Below the pieces are notes generated by a model. That model saw only the letters and a list, made by a program, of their open reading frames with translations, had not been told where the DNA came from and ran no database searches. DNA of 64,000 bases from Streptomyces lincolnensis (GTDB taxonomy: Bacteria > Actinomycetota > Actinomycetes > Streptomycetales > Streptomycetaceae), in NCBI RefSeq assembly GCF_021173675.1, contig NZ_JAIHON010000001.1:496001-560000 (forward strand), written 5' to 3'. Each line of letters opens with the position of its first letter. The stretch's first letter is position 1. The translations under genes and the position numbers were made by a program. Shown one piece after another: positions 24,576 through 32,336 of this stretch.

Positions 24576-25015
24576 TGGTCACCTTTCTTCTCGAACGCAC
24601 GGCACCGCTCCCTCTCGACGAGGCGTGGCGCCGCCTCACGGACTGGCCCCGCCACGGCACGGTGGTGCCCCTGACCCGTGTCACCGTGATCACCGCCCCG
24701 CCGACGGGCGAGGGCACCGTCTTCGTGGCCCGTTCGGGAATCGGTCCCCTCTCCTTCGACGACCGCATGGAGGTCACCGTGTGGCGTCCCCCCACGGACG
24801 ACCTCCCCGGCCTGTGCCGCCTGGACAAACGCGGCCGGGTCGTCACCGGCTGGGCCGAGATCGAGGTACGGCCGGGCCCCGGGGGCCGCTCGCGCGTGCT
24901 CTGGCGTGAGGAACTCCGGCTCCGCCTCCTCCCCCGCTTCCTCGACCCCCTGCTGGGACCGCCGGCCCGGTATGTGTTCGGGCGCGCGGTCAACGGCCTG
25001 CTGCGGAAGCCGTGA
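24575..25015 (+). CDS. SRPBCC-fold (polyketide cyclase/START-like) protein
   Basis: A 146-residue protein (MVTFLLERTAPLPLDEAWRR). N-terminal strand and helix, the TDWPRHGTVVPLT region, the central FDDRMEVTVWRPP and the long C-terminal helix match the Bet v1/SRPBCC helix-grip fold that binds hydrophobic ligands. The start GTG 24575 appears leaderless. Divergent to the glycosyltransferase operon and overlapping the next small gene by four bases (GTGA). The ligand is unknown. Confidence 0.85.
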   Translation: MVTFLLERTAPLPLDEAWRRLTDWPRHGTVVPLTRVTVITAPPTGEGTVFVARSGIGPLSFDDRMEVTVWRPPTDDLPGLCRLDKRGRVVTGWAEIEVRPGPGGRSRVLWREELRLRLLPRFLDPLLGPPARYVFGRAVNGLLRKP

Positions 25016-25296
25016 GCCGGTCCGCCCTCGCCGGCTGGGACGACACCGCTTCGCGGCGGGCCTGGGCTTCCGCCAGGTGGACACCACCCGAGCGGGTACG
25101 CCGGCTGCTCACACCGGGCGGGGTCTGGATGGTGACGACCCCGCTGACCGGCCGGCTGCCCGAGGAGCGGCACCGCATCGGGCTGACGCCCGAGGAGGTC
25201 GCCGTCGCGACGGAGGGCTGGGCCGAGGGGGCGTGGTACGACCTGGAGCCGAACGGCGTGCGCTGTTTCGTGCTGCGGGCCGGCTCAGGCCACTGA
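25012..25296 (+). CDS. Small protein, possibly a methyltransferase-like C-terminal piece
   Basis: A 94-residue ORF whose GTG start overlaps the SRPBCC stop. The sequence contains LTPGGVWMVTTPLTG, which looks like the strand-4/5 region of a Rossmann methyltransferase, and ends with WYDLEPNGVRCFVLR, like the final strands, but there is no SAM-binding motif. It could be a truncated relic or a distinct small protein co-translated with SRPBCC. The stop region overlaps the convergent xdhC gene end by 12 bases. Confidence 0.5.
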   Translation: MSRSALAGWDDTASRRAWASARWTPPERVRRLLTPGGVWMVTTPLTGRLPEERHRIGLTPEEVAVATEGWAEGAWYDLEPNGVRCFVLRAGSGH

Positions 25297-26460
25297 GCCG
25301 ATGCGTCCCGTCGGCGCCGACGTCCCGTCGTGGTGGATCGGGGTGTGGGCGCCCGTGAGGGAGACGCCGCTGCCGCCGCGCCGGACGGCGACGATCTCCG
25401 CGGCGATGGACAGTGCGGTCTCCTCGGGCGTACGGGCGCCGAGGTCCAGCCCGATCGGGGACCGCAGGCGGGCCAACTCCAGCTCGGTGACGCCGACTTC
25501 GCGCAACCGCTCGTTGCGGTCGAGGTGGGTCCGGCGCGAGCCCATCGCGCCGACGTACGCCACCGGCAGACGCAGCGCCAGCCGGAGCAGCGGTACGTCG
25601 AACTTGGCGTCGTGGGTGAGCACGCACAGCACGGTCCTGGCGTCCACCTCCGTGCGCTCCAGATACCGGTGCGGCCACTCGACGGCGATCTCGTCGGCCT
25701 CCGGGAAGCGGGCCCGGGTGGCGAACACCGGGCGGGCGTCGCACACCGTCACGTGGTAGCCGAGGAACCTCCCGACCCGTACCAGCGCCGACGCGAAGTC
25801 GATCGCGCCGAAGACGATCATCCGGGGCGGCGGGACGGAGGACTCGACGAGCACGGTGAGCGGGGCGCCGCAGCGCGACCCCTGCTCGCCGATCTCCAGC
25901 GTGCCGGTGCGGCCCGCGTCCAGGAAGGCGCGGGCTTCGGCGGCGACCGTACGGTCCAGTTCGGGATGGGCGCCGAAGCCACCGTCGTAGAAGCCGTGGC
26001 CGGGGCCGTCGTGCGGGCCCTCGGGACGGACCAGCAGCGCCCGCCCGACGAGGTCCGCCGGGCCGGACACGATCCGCGCCAGCGCTGCCGCCCGCCCACC
26101 TGCCGCGGCTTCCAGCGCGGCCGTGACGACCGTACGGACGGGATCACCGGACCGTACCGGTGTGACCAGGATGTCGATGACCCCGCCGCAGGTCAGGCCC
26201 ACGGCGAAGGCGTCGTCGTCGCTGTAGCCGAAGCGCTCCAGGACCGACTCCCCGTCCCGCAGCGCCTGTTGGCACAGCTCGTAGACCGCGCCCTCCACAC
26301 AGCCGCCGGAGACCGAGCCGATGGCCGTGCCGTCGGCGTCCACCGCGAGGGCGGCGCCGGGTTGGCGGGGCGCGCTGCCGCCGACGGCCACGACGGTGGC
26401 CACGGCGAAGTCGCGTCCCTGCTCGACCCACCGGTCGAGCTCTTCGGCGATGTCCAGCAT
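25285..26460 (-). CDS. xdhC: XdhC-family molybdenum cofactor insertion/sulfuration protein
   Basis: A 391-residue protein from ATG 26460 with AAGGAG 8 bases upstream. The XdhC/CoxI N-terminal domain (FAVATVVAVGGSAPRQPGAA, IGSVSGGCVEGAVYE, CGGVIDILVTP) is joined to the C-terminal Rossmann-like domain (MIVFGAIDFASALVR, YVGAMGSRRTHLDR). Known: XdhC binds molybdenum cofactor, promotes its sulfuration and delivers it to xanthine dehydrogenase. It is the last gene of the five-gene xdh operon, 47 bases after the permease, fully consistent with that job. Confidence 0.93.
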   Translation of the reverse strand: MLDIAEELDRWVEQGRDFAVATVVAVGGSAPRQPGAALAVDADGTAIGSVSGGCVEGAVYELCQQALRDGESVLERFGYSDDDAFAVGLTCGGVIDILVTPVRSGDPVRTVVTAALEAAAGGRAAALARIVSGPADLVGRALLVRPEGPHDGPGHGFYDGGFGAHPELDRTVAAEARAFLDAGRTGTLEIGEQGSRCGAPLTVLVESSVPPPRMIVFGAIDFASALVRVGRFLGYHVTVCDARPVFATRARFPEADEIAVEWPHRYLERTEVDARTVLCVLTHDAKFDVPLLRLALRLPVAYVGAMGSRRTHLDRNERLREVGVTELELARLRSPIGLDLGARTPEETALSIAAEIVAVRRGGSGVSLTGAHTPIHHDGTSAPTGRIGSVA

Positions 26461-26507
26461 GTCTCGGTCTCCTTGACGGCGGCGGTGGGCTTTCCCGTGC
26501 GGGTGTC

Positions 26508-27965
26508 CTAGTGGACGCCCATCCAGCTCTCGATGGGGTTGAGGGCGTAGTAGACGAAGAAGATCGCGGTCAGGCCCCACATGAACGCCCCGATCTCCCG
26601 GGCCTTGCCCTGGGCGACCTTGATGGCGGTGTAGCTGATGACTCCGGCGGCGACGCCCGCGGTGATGGAGTAGGTGAACGGCATGATCACGACGGTGAGG
26701 AAGACGGGGATCGCGGTGGCCCGGTCGGCCCAGTCCACGTGCCGCGCGTTCGTCATCATCATGCCGCCGATCACCACGAGGGCGGCGGCCGCGACCTCGC
26801 CCGGAACGATCGCCGTGAGCGGGGTGAAGAACAGACAGGCCGCGAAGAACAGGCCGGTGACGACGGAGGACAGGCCCGTGCGGGCGCCCTCGCCGACACC
26901 GGTGGCCGACTCGACGAACACGGTCTGGCCGGAGGCGCCGGACACCCCGCCGATCGCTCCGCCCGCGCCGTCGATGAACAGCGCCTTGGACAGGCCCGGC
27001 ATCCGGCCCTTGGCATCGGCGAGTTCGGCCTCGGTGCCGACGCCGATGATGGTGGCCATCGCGTCGAAGAACCCGGCGAGGACCAGCGTGAACACGATCA
27101 TGCCGACCGTCATCGCGCCGACCTCGCCCCAGCCGCCGAACTCGACATGGCCGAAGAGCGAGAAGTCCGGCATGGACACCGCACTGCCGTGCAGTTCGGG
27201 AGCCCCGCCGGCCCACTGCTTCGGGTCGATGACGCCCAGGGCATTGAGGAGTACGGCGAGCACGGTGCCGCCGAGGATGCCGATCAGGATCGCGCCGGGG
27301 ACACCGCGCGCCTGGAGCATGAAGATGGCGAGCAGGGTGAGCGCGAACAACAGCACCGGCCAGCCCGCGAGTTCACCGGCCGGGCCGAGGCTGACCGGGG
27401 TCGCCTCGCCCTGGTGCACGAAGCCGGCCTTGTAGAAGCCGATCAGGGCGACGAACAGGCCGATGCCCATGGTGATCGCGTGCTTGAGGGCCAGCGGGAT
27501 GGCGTTCATGATCATCTCGCGCAGGCCGGTGACGACCAGCAGCATGATGACCACGCCGTACATCACGCACATGCCCATGGCCTGCGGCCAGGTCATCACG
27601 GGCACGACCTGCGAGGCGAGGACGCCGGAGACGGAGAGTCCGGCGGCGAGCGCGAGCGGCACCTTGCCGAAGAAGCCCATGAGCAGCGTGGTGAGGGCCG
27701 CCGCGAACGCGGTCGCGGTGATCAGGGCCTGCTGGCCGAGCGTGGCTCCCGCCACGTCCTTGCCGGACAGGATCAGCGGGTTGAGCAGGAGGATGTACGC
27801 CATCGCCATGAAGGTGGTGACGCCGCCGCGCACCTCGCGCGCGAGCGTGGATCCTCGCCGGGATATGTGGAAGTACCGGTCGAGCCAGGACCGGCCGGCC
27901 GGGACGCGGGTGCCTTCGCCCGCGTCCTCGGCCGTGGTCCTGGGCTCCAGGGACTGTTGGGTCAT
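26508..27965 (-). CDS. NCS2-family purine permease (AzgA type)
   Basis: A 485-residue protein with 12-14 TM helices. ATG 27965 has GGGAG 9 bases upstream; a TTG at 27980 is less likely. AzgA-type features: TFMAMAYILLLNPLIL near residue 50, the ALKHAITMGIGLFVALIGF segment, and GASGQTVFVESATGVGEGAR, where the conserved Glu lies in the substrate region of hypoxanthine/adenine/guanine transporters. It lies between the xdh molybdenum subunit and xdhC, so it likely imports hypoxanthine or xanthine for this operon's enzyme. Confidence 0.92.
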   Translation of the reverse strand: MTQQSLEPRTTAEDAGEGTRVPAGRSWLDRYFHISRRGSTLAREVRGGVTTFMAMAYILLLNPLILSGKDVAGATLGQQALITATAFAAALTTLLMGFFGKVPLALAAGLSVSGVLASQVVPVMTWPQAMGMCVMYGVVIMLLVVTGLREMIMNAIPLALKHAITMGIGLFVALIGFYKAGFVHQGEATPVSLGPAGELAGWPVLLFALTLLAIFMLQARGVPGAILIGILGGTVLAVLLNALGVIDPKQWAGGAPELHGSAVSMPDFSLFGHVEFGGWGEVGAMTVGMIVFTLVLAGFFDAMATIIGVGTEAELADAKGRMPGLSKALFIDGAGGAIGGVSGASGQTVFVESATGVGEGARTGLSSVVTGLFFAACLFFTPLTAIVPGEVAAAALVVIGGMMMTNARHVDWADRATAIPVFLTVVIMPFTYSITAGVAAGVISYTAIKVAQGKAREIGAFMWGLTAIFFVYYALNPIESWMGVH

Positions 27966-28086
27966 GGTGCCGTCTCCCAAGTTTCAGAGGGGGTTGGGAT
28001 TTCACGACCCGGGGGACGGCCCGAGACGAACAGTGGACGAGCAGGACGAACAGAGGGGACCCGGAGGATGAGGGCCCCCGGGGGAC

Positions 28087-30474
28087 TCAGCTGCCCGTGA
28101 GGTGTTCCGGGCGTACCGGTGTCCTGTTCAGCTCCAGCCCCGTCGCGTTGCGGATCGCCGCGAGGACGGCCGGGGTGGAGGACAGGGTGGGTGCCTCGCC
28201 GACGCCGCGCAGTCCGTAGGGCGCGTGGTCGTCGGCGAGTTCGAGCACGTCGACGGGGATGGTCGGCGTGTCGAGGATGGTGGGGATCAGGTAGTCCGTG
28301 AAGGAGGGGTTCCTGACCTTGGCCGTTACGGGGTCGACGATGATCTCCTCCATGACGGCGACGCCCAGTCCCTGGATCGTGCCGCCCTGGATCTGGCCGA
28401 CGACGGACAGCGGGTTGAGCGCCTTGCCGACGTCCTGGGCGCAGGCCAGTTCGATGACCTTGACCAGCCCGAGTTCGGTGTCGACCTCCACGACCGCGCG
28501 GTGCGCGGCGAAGGAGTACTGCACATGGCCGTTGCCCTGGCCGGTGCGCAGGTCGAAGGCCTCGGTGGGCCGGTGCCGCCACTCGGCCTCGACCTCGACG
28601 CTCTCGTCCTCCAGTACGTCGACCAGGTCGGCGAGGACCTCGCCGCCGTCGGTGACGACCTTGCCGCCCTCCAGCAGCAGCTCGGCGGTGGCCCAGGCCG
28701 GGTGGTAGGAGCCGAACCTGCGGCGCCCGATCTCCAGGACCTTCTCCCGGACCAGCTCGCAGGAGTTCTTGACGGCGCCGCCGGTGACGTAGGTCTGCCG
28801 CGACGCGGACGTCGAACCGGCGCTGCCCACCTGGGTGTCGGCCGGGTGGATGGTCACCTGGGTGACGCCCAGTTCGGTGCGGGCGATCTGCGCGTGGACG
28901 GTGACTCCGCCCTGCCCGACCTCCGCCATGGCCGTGTGCACGGTGGCGACGGGCTCCCCGGCGATGACCTCCATACGGACCTTCGCCGTCGAGTAGTCGT
29001 CGAAGCCCTCGGAGAAGCCGACGTTCTTGATGCCGACCGCGTAGCCGACACCGCGGACGACGCCTTCGCCGTGCGTGGTGTTGGACAGCCCGCCGGGCAG
29101 CTGCCGGACGTCCGCCTCCTCGCCCGCGGAGAGCCACTGCTGCTCGGGCGGCAGGGGCATCGCCTTGACGCGGCGCAGGAGTTCGGCGACCGGCGCCGGG
29201 GAGTCGACCGGCTGCCCGGTCGGCATGATCGTCCCCTGCTCCATGGCGTTGAGCTGCCGGAACTCCACCCGGTCCACACCCACCGCGTCGGCCAGTTTGT
29301 CCATCTGCGCCTCGTAGGCGAAGCACGCCTGGACCGCGCCGAAGCCGCGCATGGCGCCGCAGGGCGGGTTGTTGGTGTAGAGGGCGATGGCCTCGATGTC
29401 GACGTCGTCGACGACGTACGGCCCGACACCCAGTGACGCGGCGTTGCCGACGACCGCCGGCGAGGCGGAGGCGTACGCGCCGCCGTCCAGCACGATCCGG
29501 CACTTGACGTGGGTGAGCTTGCCGTCCTTGGTGGCGCCGTGCTCGTAGTAGAGCTTGGCGGGGTGGCGGTGGACGTGCCCGAAGAAGGACTCGAACCGGT
29601 TGTAGACGATCTTGACGGGCTTGCCCGTCCGCAGCGCCAGCAGACAGGCGTGGATCTGCATCGACAGGTCCTCGCGCCCGCCGAAGGCACCGCCGACACC
29701 GGACAGCGTCATGCGCACCTTGCGCTCGGGCAGCCCGAGCACGGGCGCGATCTGCCGCAGGTCGCTGTGCAGCCACTGGGTGGCGATGTACAGATGGACG
29801 CCCCCGTCCTCCTCCGGTACGGCGAGCCCCGACTCGGGACCGAGGAAGGCCTGGTCCTGCATGCCGAAGGTGTACTCGCCCTCGACGACGAAGTCGGCGC
29901 GCTCGCGGGCCGCCGCGACATCGCCGCGGATGATCGGCTGCCGGTGGACGATGTTCGGGTGCGGGACGTGACCGACATGGTGGTCGTCGCGGCCCTCGTG
30001 GACGAGGATCGCGTCCGGCGCGGTCGCGGAGGCCTCGTCGGTGATGACCGGAAGCTCCCGGTACTCGACCTTGATCTTGGCGGCCGCACGACGGGCGGTC
30101 TCCGGATGATCGGCGGCCACGATGGCGACCGGCTCGCCGTGGTGCCGGACCTTGCCGTGGGCGAGGACGGGCGTGTCCTGGATCTCCAGCCCGTAGTTCT
30201 TCACCTCGGTCGGCAGGTCGTCGTACGTCATGACGGCGTACACACCCGCCAAGGCCAGCGCCTCGCTCGTGTCGATGGACACGATCTCGGCGTGCGCGAC
30301 GGTCGAGCGGAGGATCTGCCCCCAGAGCATGTCCTCGTGCCACATGTCGGACGAGTACGCGAACTCGCCGGTGACCTTGAGGGTGCCGTCCGGGCGGAGC
30401 GTGGACTCGCCGATACCGCCCTTGGTCTGCGACCCCTGGGTGATCTTGGTGGGAGTGCCGTTAGGAGTGGACAC
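28087..30474 (-). CDS. Xanthine dehydrogenase molybdopterin-binding subunit
   Basis: A 795-residue subunit of the xanthine oxidase family. GTG 30474 starts one base after the stop of the 2Fe-2S subunit gene, so translation is coupled. Features: an N-terminal Ald_Xan_dh_C-type domain (RPDGTLKVTGEFAYSSDM), GVGGAFGGREDLSMQIHACL, the GAMRGFGAVQACFAYE loop lining the cofactor, and the catalytic Glu in LRGVGEAPTLSSTP near the C-terminus. It carries Moco and does the hydroxylation of hypoxanthine and xanthine to urate. With the FAD and iron-sulfur partners it forms a three-subunit enzyme in the cytoplasm. Confidence 0.95.
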   Translation of the reverse strand: MSTPNGTPTKITQGSQTKGGIGESTLRPDGTLKVTGEFAYSSDMWHEDMLWGQILRSTVAHAEIVSIDTSEALALAGVYAVMTYDDLPTEVKNYGLEIQDTPVLAHGKVRHHGEPVAIVAADHPETARRAAAKIKVEYRELPVITDEASATAPDAILVHEGRDDHHVGHVPHPNIVHRQPIIRGDVAAARERADFVVEGEYTFGMQDQAFLGPESGLAVPEEDGGVHLYIATQWLHSDLRQIAPVLGLPERKVRMTLSGVGGAFGGREDLSMQIHACLLALRTGKPVKIVYNRFESFFGHVHRHPAKLYYEHGATKDGKLTHVKCRIVLDGGAYASASPAVVGNAASLGVGPYVVDDVDIEAIALYTNNPPCGAMRGFGAVQACFAYEAQMDKLADAVGVDRVEFRQLNAMEQGTIMPTGQPVDSPAPVAELLRRVKAMPLPPEQQWLSAGEEADVRQLPGGLSNTTHGEGVVRGVGYAVGIKNVGFSEGFDDYSTAKVRMEVIAGEPVATVHTAMAEVGQGGVTVHAQIARTELGVTQVTIHPADTQVGSAGSTSASRQTYVTGGAVKNSCELVREKVLEIGRRRFGSYHPAWATAELLLEGGKVVTDGGEVLADLVDVLEDESVEVEAEWRHRPTEAFDLRTGQGNGHVQYSFAAHRAVVEVDTELGLVKVIELACAQDVGKALNPLSVVGQIQGGTIQGLGVAVMEEIIVDPVTAKVRNPSFTDYLIPTILDTPTIPVDVLELADDHAPYGLRGVGEAPTLSSTPAVLAAIRNATGLELNRTPVRPEHLTGS

Positions 30475-30475
30475 G

Positions 30476-31087
30476 TCAGACCGCCTCTCCCTGTCGGGCC
30501 GCCGCCAGACGCACGGCATCCATGATCTTCTCGTAGCCGGTGCAACGGCACAGGTTCCCCGACAGCGCCTCGCGGATGTCCGCGTCGCTCGGGTTCGGGT
30601 TGCGCTCCAGCATCTCGTCGGCGGCGACCAGCAGACCGGGCGTGCAGAAGCCGCACTGGACGGCACCGGCGTCGATGAACGCCTGCTGGATCGGCGCGAG
30701 TTCGGTGCCCTCACCGGTCTGCGAGTCCTGCCCCTTGGCGGACCACCCCTGGGCGTCCTGAAGCGAGGTACCACAGGAGCCGGAGGCACCGGAGGCACCG
30801 GAGGCACCGGAGGCACAACCCCCCTGCTCCCCGCGCTGCTTGGCGAAGTCCGCGAGCCCCTCGACGGTCACGACGTCCCGCCCCTCGGCCTGCCCGGCGG
30901 CGACCAGACACGAACACACCGGAACACCGTCCAGACGGACCGTGCAGGACCCGCACTCCCCCTGCTCGCAGGCGTTCTTCGAACCGGGAAGCCCGAGCCG
31001 CTCCCGCAGCACGTACAGCAGGGACTCGCCCTCCCACACGTCGTCGGCTTCCTGCGGACGTCCGTTGACAGTGAAATTGACGCGCAT
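30476..31087 (-). CDS. Xanthine dehydrogenase 2Fe-2S subunit with an expanded interdomain linker
   Basis: A 203-residue protein. The N-terminal plant-type ferredoxin domain has CEQGECGSC (Cys40, 45, 48) and Cys60; the C-terminal four-helix domain holds the second cluster, CGFC and LCRCTGYEKI. Family members are usually ~160 residues; here about 45 extra residues sit between the domains, including a (GAS) repeat encoded by a 9-bp DNA repeat and a Gly/Gln/Ser-rich stretch. ATG 31087 overlaps the FAD-subunit stop by one base. It relays electrons from the molybdenum centre to FAD. Confidence 0.95.
   Translation of the reverse strand: MRVNFTVNGRPQEADDVWEGESLLYVLRERLGLPGSKNACEQGECGSCTVRLDGVPVCSCLVAAGQAEGRDVVTVEGLADFAKQRGEQGGCASGASGASGASGSCGTSLQDAQGWSAKGQDSQTGEGTELAPIQQAFIDAGAVQCGFCTPGLLVAADEMLERNPNPSDADIREALSGNLCRCTGYEKIMDAVRLAAARQGEAV
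30782..30817 (-). repeat. Four tandem 9-bp units encoding a Gly-Ala-Ser linker
   Basis: GGAGGCACC is present three times plus a fourth copy with a final A. On the coding strand it gives repeated Gly-Ala-Ser in the linker between the two iron-sulfur domains. Length changes keep the frame. Confidence 0.9.
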
Positions 31088-31983
31088 CAGGCGGCGCTCC
31101 CCTTGTTGGTACGGCCGGCGGTGCCGCGGTACGACTCCCAGGTCCAGGTGAGGGTCCGGCGGGCCATGACCCCCACCGCGTGACGGCGGTAGCTCGCCGT
31201 CCCCCGCACGTCGTCGATCGGGTTGCAGGCGCCGGAGCACAGATCCGCGAACTGCTTGGCGACCGACGGCGTGATGATCTTCCCGTTGTCCCAGAACCCG
31301 CCTTCTTCCAGAGCGGCGTTCAGGAACTCCTCGGCGGCCTTGGCCCGCACGGGCGTCGGAGCGGCGGACCCGATCCCGGTCCGCACGGTCCGCGTCTCAG
31401 GATGCAGCGCGAGCCCGAAGGCACACACGGCGATGACCATCGCATTCCTCGTGCCCACCTTGGAGTACTGCTGAGGCCCGTCGGCCTTCTTGATGCGCAC
31501 GGCGCGAATGAGCTCATCGGGCGCCAGCGCATTGCGCTTCACGCCGGTGTAGAAGTCATCGACCGGAATGAGCCGCGACCCGCGCACCGACTCGACCTCG
31601 ACCTCGGCGCCGGCCGCCAGCAGGGCGGGATGGGCGTCGCCGGCCGGGGAGGCGGTACCGAGGTTGCCGCCGACGCCACCGCGGTTGCGGATCTGCGGGG
31701 AGGCCACGGTGTGCGAGGCGAGGGCGAGCCCGGGAAGCTCACCGCGCAGGTTCTCCATGATCTTCGTATAGGGGACCGAGGCCCCGAGCCGCACACTCTC
31801 CTCACCGACCTCCCACTCCTCCAGATCGCCGATGCGGTTGAGGTCGAGGAGGTACTCGGGCCGGCGGTGGTCGAAGTTGATCTCGACCATCACATCGGTG
31901 CCACCCGCAATCGGCACAGCGGTGGGGTGCTCGGCCTTCGCGGCGAGCGCCTCCTCCCAGCTGGCGGGGCGAAGGAAGTCCAT
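31087..31983 (-). CDS. Xanthine dehydrogenase FAD-binding subunit
   Basis: A 298-residue protein of the CoxM/XdhB type. The FAD pyrophosphate loop reads PIAGGTDVMVEIN at the N-terminus and RNRGGVGGNLGTASPAGD is the second FAD-binding motif; the C-terminal CO_deh_flav_C domain follows. ATG 31983 is the operon's first start codon. Promoter-proximal gene of the minus-strand operon: FAD subunit, 2Fe-2S subunit, Mo subunit, permease, xdhC. It passes electrons to NAD+ or another acceptor. Confidence 0.94.
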   Translation of the reverse strand: MDFLRPASWEEALAAKAEHPTAVPIAGGTDVMVEINFDHRRPEYLLDLNRIGDLEEWEVGEESVRLGASVPYTKIMENLRGELPGLALASHTVASPQIRNRGGVGGNLGTASPAGDAHPALLAAGAEVEVESVRGSRLIPVDDFYTGVKRNALAPDELIRAVRIKKADGPQQYSKVGTRNAMVIAVCAFGLALHPETRTVRTGIGSAAPTPVRAKAAEEFLNAALEEGGFWDNGKIITPSVAKQFADLCSGACNPIDDVRGTASYRRHAVGVMARRTLTWTWESYRGTAGRTNKGSAA

Positions 31984-32009
31984 GACCGGCTCTCTTCTTC
32001 GTCTCGTGA

Positions 32010-32037
32010 GTCATACAGATGGAGCGGATCGAGCCAA
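32010..32037 (-). promoter_or_regulatory. Candidate promoter of the xdh operon
   Basis: On the minus strand TTGGCT (32037-32032) and TATGAC (32015-32010) are separated by 16 bases, close to the Streptomyces housekeeping pattern, and lie about 27 bases upstream of the first gene. Confidence 0.45.
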
Positions 32038-32091
32038 TCCGTGTGCGGCGGTCCCGGCTCGTTCATGTGCTGTTTACGCGGAGTGAAACCA

Positions 32092-32107
32092 GTACACAGC
32101 GGTGTAC
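32092..32107. promoter_or_regulatory. Palindromic operator candidate for PucR
   Basis: GTACAC-AGCG-GTGTAC is a perfect 6-4-6 inverted repeat midway between the xdh operon and the divergent pucR gene, about 55 bases upstream of the putative xdh -35 box. Position fits an activator/repressor controlling both directions. The rest of the 350-base gap shows no gene. Confidence 0.6.
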
Positions 32108-32336
32108 GCCGACCGGGTCAGTCACGGAAACCATGAAGGAGTTGGCTGGTCGGGACCGTCATCTTGTAGATTCGTATGAACGGAGGCCCTCAGTAACCTC
32201 CCCGTTTTCCAGGAGAAACGTGAGACACCCCCCACGTGACCTGGGACACAACTCCCGAGACGGCAGACGCCGCCCACCCCTCACCGGACCCACTCCCTCA
32301 TCGTAGATTTCGAGACAAAGAACGGCGGCGACGAGA

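Noticed and set aside
27962..30343. A 793-codon minus-strand frame overlapping the Mo subunit
   Set aside because: Same strand as the xanthine dehydrogenase gene but shifted frame, Arg/Gly/Pro-rich and without motifs.
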